NCBI GenBank assembly: GCA_003993805.1 | Contig: RSEF01000005.1 | Span: forward strand, 16,573,324-16,637,323 | DNA: 64,000 nt | Direction of reading: 5' to 3' | From: Himantopus leucocephalus | Lineage: Eukaryota; Chordata; Aves; Charadriiformes; Recurvirostridae | Part shown: positions 39,381 to 52,280 of the stretch, piece after piece | How positions within the stretch are numbered: position 1 is the first letter of the stretch | How the letters are laid out: every line of letters starts with the position of its first letter | Notes under the pieces: generated by a model | Database searches by the model: none | Told to the model about the DNA's origin: nothing | Seen by the model: the letters and a program-made list of their open reading frames with translations, nothing else | Translations under genes and position numbers: made by a program

Positions 39381-42300
39381 TCCTTCATGTCTTTAGAGAA
39401 ACAGTCTGAGTGTGGCCAACATGGAGTTGCAGGTAATGCGCCTTTTCCTTTTCTCCTTTCTATTGGCAGAGTAAGGGATACAAATCAAGATTTTGTTCTA
39501 ATGCAATGGCAACATCAAGAGCTTTAAACACCAATCTTATGTTTTCTAGCACACATTCATCTTCTGTGTTAACTGCTTCCTTATATTGGAAGGATAAGTT
39601 TCTAATGTTCAAACATGTTGCTCTGAACTTGTTTGAAAAGGCACTGTGGCTTTTCAAAGGCTACAGGGAATCTCTAGAGACAATGGAACAAAAGAGAATA
39701 ATGCCTCCCTCTTCACTCAACCTTTATGCATGCAGGAGCTATTTTTAATATTACAAATTAATACATATGGGGAAACAGATCCTCTCAGCAATAGCGTCAG
39801 CAGCATCTGAGACTGAAAGATGCAGAGAAGCAGGGCTAGCAGCTCTAAGGCCTCTGTTGCCCCAGGCAAAGCAGCAAATCTGTGTGGCATCACCCACGCA
39901 TCTTTACTGGACTTTAGCTGTCCCTAATGTTTTGCTGCACTTGCTAGCCCCATTGATAGGGCTGGCCTTGCAAAGAAATTAAATACATCGGAATAGTTCA
40001 GCGGCACTCTTCATCCCACAACTAGCAGTTCCTTCACAGCTCAGAGCCCTGCTTATCAGATGTTGAAGGTGTGGCTGCTTTTACTTTCTTTTTTGTCCTT
40101 GGGGACTTTATTAGATTTTGATCTAGGCCTGAAGTTCATAATTTGTGTCTGTATATTTTCATAAAACATCTGATTGAGGACCAAATTCTGTTCCAATTAC
40201 TCCTATATAATGTGATTCAGAAGTGTTACATGGGAAGGGATTAATTTACTTCCATGTAAGAACTTCAGTTTAGGGCCTCATTATGAACTTTGAAGTCCAC
40301 ATAGGAAGTCATCAGGGCTACAAAATAATGGTTTTTATTTTCCTCAGAGAGCTACTTGAGTGGAGATGTGAAACTTAATTCTGCCATTATTTTCCTACTT
40401 TTGTTTCTGAGCTTGTTTTTCATGGATCAAAATTGGTTTTCAAGGAGCAAACACTATTCAGAGGCAGACTTCGGTTTTCTGCGGGCAACTTTTCACAGTT
40501 ATCCATAACTCCAGAGGCATTGAGACCACTCATTCAACCTGCTCAGTAATTTTTATTACCCCAGTTTTACAGAATGTGCAGCTTTCAAGACAGAGTGAAA
40601 AACTCATGTATGCTGTCCTATACAAAAAACACTCCTTGAATGTAGCCGGTAACATCCCTTGCAGAATCACAAAGCATTTTGTAAACATAAGCTAATTAGG
40701 TCACCCCAGGATGGGTATCTCAACTGCAAATTCACAAATAAGGAAACCCAAGACCCAGAAGGTTTAAGTAACTTGGTTAACAGGAATTTTGTGGTTAAGA
40801 CATAGGCTCTAGAAATCTTTACCAAATTCCTCATCCTCTAATTACTCGGCTGCACTTCTGAAGGGATTCTCCCTTGAAGCACTGCTATTTTACAACGGCT
40901 CTCCTGGCTATCTGCTGCAGACCATTCGGTCCTTGTCTGAGTCTGGTTATTTTCATTGGCTGTGGCATCATCAGCAGAGGCAGTTCATCTCTTTGTTCTG
41001 CATGTACAAGCAGGAGGGTCTCTTAGGAAACTGTCACATATCACGTATCACTTGCTATCTGCATGTATACCACCACAGATATGAGCATTTCGGTCCAGGA
41101 AATTTTGAGGTGAGCCACTTAACGAGTTGCCTCTGCATGGGAGCTTTGTCTAGGAAGCAGGAATGCAAAACACTCCGAGGCTTGAACTGCCTCTGACAGA
41201 TGAGCCATTTCCAAATGCTTTTTATGTACCACAGGGTAAGAGCAATTAGCACAGCTCAGCTGATGTGCAGCAAGGTCATTCCTAGCTTGTTTCAGTATCT
41301 TCAGCCCTAAAGCCCCAGCAGACCATGCATCGGGCCATTTTGAAAATTTGGGCTTTTGTCTGAAGACAGGTCAGCCTACATCTGCTTCCCCTTCAAATCA
41401 CCCCCAGAGTACAGACATCTGGACTTTTTCAAAGGCATGGAAGGCAACTTGGCATGCAGCTCCAAATGTTTCTCAAAATCTTCCCCACAAACCCTTAGAA
41501 ATACAGACCCTTGTGCTCACGCTGTTCTCCATGTGCTGAAATAAGTGGAATTACACCACTGTAAGATAGACGTGAGGGGAGGAAATGGCCCCGTGAGAGG
41601 CCCTTCTGGATAGCAATGGTGAAAATGAAGCTGTTAATCATCATACTGCATGGTGATGAGACTCTGCTGCCAGGCTAATAAATGCTCTGATCCAGCATGG
41701 TATGGATGTGCAACCAGATGTGTTCTTGTCTGCAGAGGCAGCAGAGGGATTTCAAGGTCTGCAGTGGGTCTGCTGGAGACAGAGGAATTATTAACAGTGT
41801 TAGCAATTTGAATAGTTAAATTGATGAGAGGCTCAGGGAAAATGTCAGTAAATTAGAAATCATTAGAGACATTTTGAAAAGCATTAAGGTTGAGAATTTT
41901 GTTAAAGGACGTGTTTATTACAAAGATGACTGAACCCTGTTGGAAATGAAAAGACATTTTGTGATATCACTTGACTGAAAGAACAAGGGCATACATATGT
42001 CTGTAAGTACACACGCACACTCACATTCACACACACTGGCAAGCTTTAAAAAGAGCAGCTTCAGACAAACAAAACGAAAGCAAGAATTTGAACAGGACGG
42101 GGAGTTGAAACAGAGGCTTTTAATTGTTTCCTGATTGCTTGGGTCAAGTGTTGAATATGATAAAAGGGAAAGCAGAACAACATGATTTTCTGTTTGATTC
42201 TCCCTCCTGCTGTTCTCTGAATGGAAGTGGTGGAGCACTGAGGAGGGCAGTAGGGGAGACGGGGGTCTGGAGAGAGGAGAGAAAGAAAAGGTTTCTCTAG

Positions 42301-45130
42301 ACTTTCTACTTTTGTGCATGAAAAGTTTGAGATATTGTAAAACTAATTATTTTAGCAGAAATGCGCTGCTCTATTGTCTGAATGTCATAAATACTTTTTT
42401 TTACCAAAATCAGCAGAAATCATCCATCTCTAGAATGTTTTCTAACCTCTTGATTAGCACAAAGTTAATTTGGTGCTTATCAGTCCAAAGCAAGGGGAGC
42501 ATGAAATTAACGTAGGGCCAAATCTTCATTTTCTTCCTTCACCAACTTCCTTTTGACATAAACAGTCATTTTGTTGAATAAGGAATGAGTTTAAAATATA
42601 TGAGGAGTTTATGATTTCACCTATTATGAAGTACTTCCATGGTATTCAACATGGCATTTTTCTTTTGTGCATTTTATTCCTACCTCCCCCGAAACCTTCT
42701 GAATACTCCCTTAAATGCAGTTGGTCCAGTTTGGCTCTGGCGTAACTCTCTGGCTTTCCAACTTCCTTTCAAATAGAAAATTAGAATTTTGGACTTCCGT
42801 TCTAGTAGTACCAATAGATGGATTGATGTTGAATGTAGATATTTCTTTTCCAGTTTTATGACAGGCCACAGTGGTCCAAGGTGTACCTTCTTTTGATTTT
42901 GAAGGCTGAACATTTTTATCGTCCTCAAATTGTAATATTCCCACACTGTTGTCTACAGGAGTTTCTCTTTCTCACCTGCATCAATATAGAACACAGGCAG
43001 GGAGGCTGCACTTCTGAAACAGTCACAGAGAGTCTTCAAGAGGCAGCCTGAAGCCACGTGAGGAGTCAACAGCAGGGTTTTTCAGTGATTATCACTCTCC
43101 TTAGTCTGCCTTGGGTTTTGTGCAGCTGGTGGAGTGCCACTTTTGTGAATGTTAGCTGTGATGAATGAATCCTGTATGGGTTAAAATAAGTTGGGACATA
43201 ACCTTATATCCTCCTAACAAGGTTTTCCTTCCGTAGAAATTTAATGCACATTTCTGAATCTCCTTCCCTCTTCCCTTTTTGCTTCTTAGTGAGGCATGTT
43301 TTAAAGGGACATTGTTAAAAGATATTTTAATAGAATTGAGTCACTCTATACACAGACCTGCTGCATGTCCCAAACTTATTAAAAACAATAGGGACTTTGG
43401 ACACTGAAAATGAGGCTAACAAGCTCAAACTTTACAATGCAAAACATACCACAGTCTTTCTTGCCCCTTCTCCCCCTGTTTTCCCTGCAAGATTAGTGGA
43501 TGCTCCCATTCAAGAGACGTTGTAAAAGGGCAGTTTTTTGAGGCCGCTTGGAATTGCCTTTCTTGATACACCTGATATCCCTACAGAAATCTAATTTGCA
43601 GCATGGGGCTTTGTAATTTCATGCTAGAACAGCATAAAATGGAAGAATAACTCATCCAGAAGCAAGGGATTATGTAACAGTAGTGAAGGAGAATCAGCAG
43701 AGACAGTGAAGATCCTTTGGAAAGTCATGTTGCTGGTTCTGCAGTGCCATACACCTGCTAATTGGTTTCAAAGAACGGGGAGATACATTGCCAACAAAGC
43801 TTGGTATTAATACAGCTCACCTAGGCACTCAGACAAAGAATTATATTGCAGCTGAATAAAACCCTCCAGTATTGCCCAGGCTCCATCTCATGAATGCCTG
43901 CTTTTCCTTCTCCTTTCCTTTCCTTTTCCATAGTACTACAGACTGTGACAAAAACAGTATCTTTGGTGTCACTGGTGTAATTCAGCCATTCAGACTGAAG
44001 AATGAGACATTTGGCATAGGGATGCGCACAGCCTGTTACAAGTCACGTCAAACAGGAGCAGTCCAGCTGAGTGCTGGGAGAGGCACAACACACCACATTC
44101 AGGATTTGATATGAAAGTGCACCGAGTTAATGGAAGCTGTGGGCTCTGCCCCAGAAAGGACACTCATTAGCAAAGCAAAAGAATGTCTGACAGACACACT
44201 GAAGGAACTTTGAAGGTTGGTGAGCTGGACTGGGAAACCTCATTACTTATTCCAACACACTGATGCTCGAAAGGCGTCACAGATCTCCCCTGGAGAATAA
44301 GGTAGACAGCCCTATACAGCCTGCTTTGCTTGTCCTGGTATTGGAGTATGTGAGGATGGGACTAATGTGAGAATAGTGATGACACTGAGTGCTGTATACA
44401 GCTATTCTAGACTGTTCCTTAGCTTTAAAATAGCCATAGTAGAGGCACAGATACAATATGCAACCAACCAAGAGAAAATGGTACAGTACCACAGGCTCAG
44501 GCTGGAGAAAAACCAAGGAGCAGAATTGCCATGGATAGGAGCGTGGCTGGGAGAGACAAGTATAGAGGGGTAGAAGAACTCTGCTGCAAGAATGGCCCCC
44601 CTAGGCCTTCATTTGCCCTATCATTTTTTTTTATGCAGTATGAATTCTCCCTGCTGCTGCTAATGGTATGGGGATTGTTGTTTTATTGATCTATCCACCA
44701 TGATTTCCACGTTTGCCTCCTAAATGGTTACCATTACCTAAGAATCTGGTGTACAATTCAGCTGGAACTGCTCTAGCATGCAGTATTTCTTATCTACCAA
44801 AAATGTACTTACCAATACATCATCTGTCTAAGTGCCTTTTAAACTTCTTAGTTTTCATGAGACTAAAGAATACTATGTCATTTAAAAATAGGGTCACTTC
44901 ACTGGTCATAACAGTTCTCTGAATGTTCAGTAAATATACCAAAAGGATCAGTCCTAGCGTGGTGCCTTTCACCACTCTCAGTTAATACTCAGCTGTTTTG
45001 AAAAAGGATCTATTTCTGCTCACTTTTTTACTCTTAACTAATAACCAATGAAGGCATTTTACCTTGAAGCTCTTAATTTTTTTAATACACTTTCTGATAT
45101 TTTTTATCACAACATCTTGCAAGCCACGAC
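39381..45130. other. Intergenic, no gene recognised
   Basis: AT-rich DNA with one MIR-like remnant at 40730-40790 and a short CA/CACA tract near 42010-42040. Open frames are short and without motifs. Confidence 0.6.
40730..40790 (-). mobile_element. MIR-like SINE remnant
   Basis: The stretch AATAAGGAAACCCAAGACCC followed by GAAGGTTTAAGTAACTTGG is the complement of the conserved MIR 3' half (CAAGTCACTTAACCTCTCTG, then CTCAGTTTCCTCATCTGTAA). Divergent but in the right order. Confidence 0.5.
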
Positions 45131-45180
45131 TGCCCAGTGGGAGCAGGCAGTTGGGAACCATTGGATTGTGACATCCGCAC

Positions 45181-45925
45181 TATGTCACGCTCGGACAGGC
45201 TGGAAGCTTTCAGAGCATGGCAGTGTCCTGCCACCTTGTCCGTCCTTTCTTCCTCCAACATGAAAACCTCTCTGGTTAATAAACTATCTTTGACAAATGA
45301 AAACTTACAAAATAAAAGGTGGTACCTCAGAGAAACAGTAGCAGAGCTGGATATCGAAGGCTGGAATTTACTGAAAGAAAGGGAAGATTTAAAAGATGGG
45401 TACAGGTGACTGCAGGCCAGTGCAAGCTCTTTGAGGACGTTAGTAGGAGACCTACACAGAGAAGTGGATGATGCCAGGGACACACTGAAAGACAAAGAAA
45501 ACAAAATCAAACAATTAGAACTGCAGAATGAAAATTTGGATGAAATCAATGAACAACTGAAGGCAGAGATCATGGAAATGTCCTGCCAGACTTCTGCATA
45601 GTGGGATAATAAAATGTATCAAAAGATATGTTAGAAGTGAGGAATATGTTTGAAAATGAAAGGCATTTGGAACACTTGTAAATCAGATTGGAATTGAAGG
45701 AGAAACTGAGCAAGAAAAGCGCCACCAATAAAGGAACATATTAGAAGAACCTGACAGGCTCAGGGAGGTTCAGAGGAATTGCATGGTGCAGATGAAAGGA
45801 CAACTAGAAGAATTAGCTGAAGAAGCTGCACTTTTGGCAGTAGTGAATGAGAACAAATCCTGGGTGTGCTCCTCCTTACTGCATAAGTCTGCTGAAGCTG
45901 AACTTCTGGAGGTCTCTCTCTCTTT
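45181..45925 (+). pseudogene. Coiled-coil protein pseudogene, unassigned
   Basis: A stretch of about 740 bp reads as a coiled-coil protein with breaks. Frame one (45181-45600) gives NKLSLTNENLQN, VAELDIEGWNLLKEREDLKD, a TGA at 45408-45410, then LRTLVGDLHREVDDARDTLK and IKQLELQNENLDEINEQLKA, ending at a TAG at 45598-45600. After a run of stops another frame (about 45720-45920) continues with LREVQRNCMVQMKGQLEELA. The heptad leucines and charged positions are clear, and no intron is needed inside. The leucine spacing recalls KASH5/LRMP-type coiled coils, from memory only and weakly. Probably a retrocopy or decayed gene, given at least two frame breaks. No poly-A tail or target duplication found. 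Confidence 0.55.
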
Positions 45926-46176
45926 GCTTAAAACCCAAAATATCTTCTGTTACATTTGGAATATCTTAAGGCTCTTGCTGTTAGTAACAGTTTGATTTGG
46001 ACTTCTCAGTTACTATTTTATCAGCAACATCATTCTGCTACTGTTTAGTGGCAGTATATTTGATATACTGGCGCAAATATTGTACCCATACTTCATTTTT
46101 GAAAATGAAGGACTACTACCATTTTAAGAATAGCTATAAAGGCTCTGCAGAGCTGTTCACATCAATTTAGCAATGT

Positions 46177-46181
46177 CCCCT
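46177..46181. repeat. Left target-site duplication of the solo LTR
   Basis: CCCCT, identical to 46781-46785 on the other side of the LTR. Confidence 0.9.
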
Positions 46182-46780
46182 TGTACCGGTTTTGGCTATG
46201 ATAGAGTTAAATTTCTTCTCAGTAGCTTGTGTGGTGCTACATTTAGGATTTGTCATTAAAACAGTGTTGATAATACAAAGATGTTTTTGTTATTGCTGAG
46301 CAGTGCTTACACAGCCTCAAGGCCTTTTCTGTTCCTCACATCGCCTCACCAGCAAGTAGGCTGGGGGTGCACAAGAAGTTGGGAGGGGACACAGATGGGA
46401 CAGCTGTCCCCAACTGACCAAAGGGATATCCCATGCCATATGTTGTCATGCTCAGCAATAAAACTGGAGGGGTGGAGGTTGCCATGGGCTGCCATTGCTC
46501 AGGGACTGGCTGGGCATCGGTTGGTTGGTGGTGAGCAATTGTTTTCTTTCGCATCACTTTTTTTTCTTGGTTTTGCTTTGCTGTGGGGTTTTTCCCCTCT
46601 CTTTGTTGTTTGTACTCCCCATCCCCTTTTTTTTTTTTTTTTAATTTTTAACCTCTCTTTATCTCAATGTACAGGTTTTCCCACTTTTACCCTTCTGATT
46701 CTACCCCTAATCCTGCTGGGGGGGAAAGTGAGCAAGCAGCCGTGCGGTGCTGAGCTGCCTAACAGGGTTAAACCACAACA
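46182..46780 (+). mobile_element. Solo LTR of an ERVL-type endogenous retrovirus
   Basis: A 599-bp element starts TGTACCGGTTTTGGC and ends TTAAACCACAACA, so it has TG...CA termini. The 5-bp CCCCT at 46177-46181 is repeated exactly at 46781-46785, a perfect target duplication of the length usual for ERVL. The interior matches, from memory, a common avian ERVL LTR: the leading GGCTATGATAGAGTTAAA, the central ATTGCTGAGCAGTGCTTACA and ACTGACCAAAGGGATATCCC, and the closing half with TTTATCTCAATGTACAGG. The expected TATA box near 46455 reads CAATAAA, so the promoter looks eroded. No internal retroviral genes remain, as expected after LTR-LTR recombination. Confidence 0.93.
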
Positions 46781-46785
46781 CCCCT
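46781..46785. repeat. Right target-site duplication of the solo LTR
   Basis: CCCCT, identical to 46177-46181. Confidence 0.9.
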
Positions 46786-49700
46786 TTGTGCATTAATACA
46801 TGAGTTCCTGTGTTTTTTTAGAAATCAAGTAAACTTTAGGTCCTGAGCATACCTTTTTTAAAATTAGATCGTTAACTGTGAATCTATTTTATAGTAGATA
46901 GCTGCATCTAGTAAAAACCCAACAGAGAACTCACTGCCTCAGGCAAAGGAGACAAAAGAAAATTGCGGTTTGTGCTAATCTGACTGAAAGTGAGCAATGT
47001 GCAGTCCTTGATCCTGGAATCCACTTCCCTACTAGACTGCCATCTTCTAAGTTTTTTCACCTATGGGTCACATTGCAGAGTATATCTTTTCTCCAGACTT
47101 TGAGGAAGAGAATGGAGGAATTTAAAAATGTGGGATGGTTTGGTATGTTACCTGAGGTTGATTAAGAAGGGCTTTCATTAGTGGACATTAATTCAGACAG
47201 TGCATATCTGCATTTGGCTAAAACCTTTTGTTGGTGCATCTAGAGACAATAGGCACAGAATACAAATAAATAAATACATGCCATTTTGTGGATGGAGAGT
47301 TAAATCCTAAAGACCAACATGGCAGCTGGCCAACTGGTAGTCATGCTGAGCCTTCAGAATTATCCCTGACATTTATGCACAAAGCAGGTAGACGAAGCTT
47401 TCCAGGCAGGAGCTAGCAAACAAACAGTACACTGAACAAATATGATACAGGGAAAAAAAAAACTTAGACAGTGAAGGGGAAGCTGTGATTCCAGGACATC
47501 ATTTTCACTGTAGCTTGGAGCAGTGGCAGTGGAGAAAAATTCCACAGATGAAAAGGCTAGAACAGCCCCTTCATCTCCTTCGTGCCTGTCCCGTGTGACA
47601 AGTCACCCTTTGAAATCAGAAGAGATACAGTCTAGAAGAGGAAAGTTTGAGCATAAAGAGATCGGGCAACGCTCAGAGGTAAGGTGAAGTCAGAACAAAG
47701 AAGGTTTCTATTTAAGATGCTGAACTGTGACTCAGAGGAACTAAATTTTCTTCCTGCATCCTTCCTCCTTTTCCTCTGGCAAGTCACTTAATCTCTCCGT
47801 ATCTCGATTCCTCAACTGAATAATGAGGCAGTAATATTATATAGTGTGTTTCTTTTCACACTTGAGAGCACTTGTTTGTTTGTTTTAAACTAGAATAATT
47901 TTACAGAACTAAAGGAGGGAATGATAAGGTAAAGAGCAAAGTGGAGGGGGCAAAAAAGAAGGAGTTGTGGCAAAGGTTGAGGGTAGGAATCTCTTACCCT
48001 GGATCAACAACATCAGTCAGAATGGTACACATAAAATTGGTTTAATCAGAGAAAATGCCTGGTACAATTAGGACCCAGTCTAAATACAGACCTTTAAGTA
48101 CTCTTGTTATTGGATGCTACTAGTGATGAGAGGTGAACTGCCTGTAAGGGGGTATTTGTGCCAAGGTAGTCTGAACGATGTTACCTGGCAATTCATTGAC
48201 AATTGCAGCTGTGCAAAGCCAGACGGATGTTACTTCATTCTTATTGCCCAGTGCCACAGGGAAAGCCATGAGAAAAACAAATGCTCAGTGGGGTCAAAGT
48301 TAGAATGGAAACATGGTCACAAAGAAAGGGCTCCAGAAATATGTCATGAGAAGAGCCACAGAAGATAACTCTGCAATGAGGTAGATAGCTTTGTTGCCCT
48401 CATTCTTGAACAGATCTTCTCAACCAGCTTCAGCTGCTCTCCTGTATGCCTAGCACATGTGAAATCTGAGGGTGGCTTACATAAAACTTTAGAGGCTTCT
48501 GTAGAAGCCAACATCAGCATTACAGCTTGCAAATGTATTTACAATACAAAATTGTTACTTCACGTAACATAAATATGTGGTGAATTCTGCACAGAGAGAA
48601 AACATATCTCTCTCTGTCTTTGGTAAACTGTGTCAATAGCAGTATTTTACAGGTCATACAAAAATAAGGTTCTTCCCTTAAACCAGGGACAAAAAACCAG
48701 AATGAGGCAAAAAATCACATATGCAGCACTGTCCTTTGTACAATTTGCAGTCTTTATAAATGATGTACAGAAGGCTCAGATAACCCTGTGATGTTTCTTT
48801 CCCATCTTTATTTTAGAAAAAAAAAAAAAGAGGAAATTATGGGCTTGGTTATCACAAAAAAGCAAAGTCATATTTTTAATTCACACATTTTTCATGTTCT
48901 GAATATAGCTGTAGGGCTGAATTCCTGCAGGGGAAATCTGTACAATTACAGTCAGGTGACAACACCTTTCCTTTGAAGACACCATATGTGCCAGAAAGTG
49001 CTACACAATACTATAAGCGGCAGAAGGGAAGCTGAGCAAGAAGTCACTTGAAACAGGTATGTGAGCATATGTGTTATACAGATATATTTGTGTGTTATAC
49101 AAACTTTTGCTTTCTTTACAGTTTATTACAACTTCAGTTAAAACAACACTTATGCAGCAATTCATTGCTTTTAAACAGCAGTTTTCTTAATTTGAAAACT
49201 TTACATGCAAAGATAATGAAAACTAGCTTTTCTTACCTGCCTTATTTCATTTTCACTCTTTGATTCAATTCATTACTTTTTGTGGCATTCATTCTTTCCA
49301 AGTGCATTCTTGCAGACAACTTGAGGTGTACATCAGGTGTCATGAGGGTTCATATGCACACATACCTCTGCAGTTATCCTAACTAGAAGACAACTGTATG
49401 TTAACAAGTTAGCGATCTACAGAACAGTTAACCTGAGAAGGTGCAGGCTTGTGCTGTGCTGTACGTGCAGCTTGGTATTCGGCCCTGTGGTGTGCTGCAC
49501 ATATTCTTTGGCCACAGGGGAAACCTAGCCTGCTAATTGAAATGAAGGAGCCTGTTGGCAGCTCTCTGGTGTCAGTAGTCATTACACCACATGCATGTCC
49601 TGTATCTTAAAACACACTTCCATTTTACAAAGTCTTTCTCCAGTCTGTCAGAAGATAGAAATGAATGAAGTACACTCTCTAAATATCGTGTTTGTAATTT

Positions 49701-51680
49701 CTTCCTGTAAATTACAGTATATATATTACATGTTGCAGTAAGTGCTGAAGACCTTGACCAAAATGACCTTTTGTGCTAAACAGTCTATGCGTGTTTATTG
49801 ACACAGAGATCCTGCCCTTGAGTATGCAGAATTGTGACACACACGAGGTGTGTTAATATCACCTTATTTGGGAGTGGAGAGGCAGCGTGGTGAGATCATG
49901 ATATTGAGATCATAGAGCCTATGGAAACTGAACTTAGATCTTCAGCAACTCTAACAAGATGAATGCTGCTCTTGTGTTTAAAGCAATTAGCTTTAAGCAC
50001 AAGACCAATACCTCATTAGGAGTCTCCCTTGTAAGGAGAAAATTAATTTTCTTCTTCAATCAGATACTTGTGTGACTGAACACTAAGGTGACACCTTATA
50101 TGGTGACGCCTAATGATCAATGAACAGAAGCAGGAGTTGGGAAATGCTTGAAATATTTAGCTACAGATGTAGACTCATCCAGTTCAGAAGTTTGAGAACT
50201 CTGAAGCTACAGCTCACTCAGTATCTAATTGCTTTTCCTCAGCACTGTCTCTAGTACCCTAACAACTTTGAGGTTGTTGGAAGAAACCTGCTAAAAAATT
50301 GCTAAATGTGCTGCATTTTCAGAGGTGCTACACTCCTGCAGCTCCTATTGACTTCCCTGAGGCTGAGGTAAAGCAGCCCAGCAGAGATGCAAAACCGCTG
50401 TCCCTCCCTGGACAGAGCTCCAGACCCTCTTTGTAAAATCGTGCTGACTTCAAAGGAGGCTGAGGATCTGCCCACAAAGAAACCAGAGGCAGTACTTACA
50501 AGAGTCCTTTCACTGCAGGCACCAAGTATATTTCTGTGCAACTTACCCTCTTCCCCATAACCTGTCATATTCAGCAAGAAAGCCTCTGGAGGAAAGATGG
50601 AAACAGTAAAACAGGCTATTGCATTATTTGAAAATAATCTTTTCCAAAGGGAATATAGGCTAGGAACTTTTAAGAAGATAGGACTTTAGAGCTGATAAGT
50701 GTATCTAGCGTGTCAACGTGGTAATGAAGTTAGTTCTGCACTGTTTGGAAAACAGCAAATTTCCTTGCAAGGTTTGTGATTAAACATCTAACAGAAAATA
50801 ATGATTTCCTTGCAGGCACTTAGGCGCCAAATATAAAGACGCAGAGGGAGAGACAGCCAGAGAAAGAACCTGCTAAATATCACTACTGAAAGCCACTGTT
50901 ATTGTACAGTCCTCATAATATTCACTGTTAATTATAAAACTAATATCTATAAAATTGAAGTACCCAGTGGGAGAAAGTAGGACATTTAACTCACAGAATT
51001 CCTTCTTCCCTCAATCTTTTTACACACACAAAAAATTGGTGCTTATTCTGTAAAATTTAAGGTTTTTTTACAGAGACAAGAGAGAAAGAGCATATTGATT
51101 TGCATGTATATCTTGTTGTCATGTTTGCATATATATATCTTGTTATCAAGGAGGAGCAACAAATCAGCTAAAATACAAAGGAGAAAACTGTTTTGCTGCA
51201 TATAAGCAAAGACTTCTGTAACGAACTTAAGCAGAAGAGCAGTGTTTGCTTGCATGGGGACTGAGCGGGAGAGAAAGAATTTCTGCCCATTACTATGGGT
51301 GTGGGGAATTGTACCTTACCCGAGCCAGCAGGAAATGTTTGTTACGTTAAACAGAGATTCACATTTGCATACTTGTGCCTACACAAAGTATTAGATCAAA
51401 TGGGAAATGTATGAGCAAATTGAGTACGAAGTATTTGGAAGAAATCTGAAAAAAATTTGGACTTGTTAGCATCACTCTAAAATAATATCCTTAACTTCTT
51501 GAAGGAAGTTGTCGCTTCTTCCTGTGTCATTTCACCCTTATTTTTCATTGTTTCTCTCCTTCTGTGTCTTAATTTATATTTTGGTGTGGGGAAGTTTGGT
51601 GAGCAAACAAAACCAATTCCTTCCTCTTTCTACATATTTATTTTCTTTTCTGACGAAAAAGAAAAAGCAAAAGAAAACAG
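46786..51680. other. Intergenic, no gene recognised
   Basis: Contains a MIR-like remnant at 47.7-47.85 kb. No exon or RNA gene recognised; open frames are short. Confidence 0.6.
47700..47850 (+). mobile_element. MIR SINE remnant
   Basis: GGCAAGTCACTTAATCTCTC, then CTCGATTCCTCAACTGAATA and ATGAGGCAGTAATATTATAT follow the MIR 3' half (CAAGTCACTTAACCTCTCTG, CTCAGTTTCCTCATCTGTAA, ATGGGGATAATAAT) in order and spacing. Best-preserved MIR in the window. Confidence 0.65.
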
Positions 51681-51885
51681 AAGGGAAGGGAAGGGAGGGA
51701 AAGGGAAAAGGGAAAAGGGAAAAGGGAAAAGGGAAAAGNNNNNNNNNNNNNNNNNNNNNNNNNNNNNNNNNNNNNNNNNNNNNNNNNNNNNNNNNNNNNN
51801 NNNNNNNNNNNNNNNNNNNNNNNNNNNNNNNNNNNNNNGAAGGGAAGGGAAGGGAAGGGAAGGGAAGGGAAGGGAAAAGAGGGAA
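51681..51885. repeat. (GGGAA)n / (GGGAAAA)n simple repeat containing a gap
   Basis: Left of the gap the unit drifts from GGGAA to GGGAAAA (7 bp); right of the gap it is a clean GGGAA (5 bp). The full length is unknown because of the 100 N between. Strictly purine on the plus strand, so capable of triplex formation. Confidence 0.95.
51739..51838. other. Assembly gap, 100 N
   Basis: Exactly 100 N inside the purine repeat; presumably a gap of unknown length. Confidence 0.98.
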
Positions 51886-52280
51886 CAAATACATGGAAAA
51901 TCGTACAGCACATGAACAGGATTCCTACAATATCTACTCACAGACTGGTATGGTACTAGGTACAAATATGGATATCACAACTGAGAATGCTTCATGTCCT
52001 CCTTCCTTGAGACTAGAATGCCAAGATCTAAGTTGCCTTAGTCTTTATTTTCAAACAACAACTTCTGAATTCTGTCTTTTTAAAAATGAGGCAGCAGGGA
52101 GTTCTATTTGAAAAATAATCTAGATAAAAAAGGATAATCCAATTCAATAAAAAAGATGGGAAGATTTCATTTGCTAGGCTTCTCTCTAGAGAAGAGCTTC
52201 TTTTAAAATAAACAAACATGTTGATTTATTCACAATTACTGTAGGCAGGTATTTTTACCAATCGACCATAACAGGTATAC
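51886..52280. other. Intergenic, nothing recognised
   Basis: AT-rich sequence between the purine repeat and the coiled-coil fragment. The frame that crosses the N gap into this stretch is an artefact of the repeat. Confidence 0.6.

Noticed and set aside
45082..45573. 163-codon minus-strand frame
   Set aside because: Serine- and leucine-rich shadow of the plus-strand coiled-coil pseudogene.
46281..46796. 171-codon open frame on the plus strand
   Set aside because: It lies almost wholly inside the solo LTR, and its sequence is explained by LTR DNA, including the poly-T and GGGG parts.
51499..52111. Long frames on both strands through the N gap at 51.7-51.8 kb
   Set aside because: They depend on 100 N and on a repeat without stop codons; not genes.
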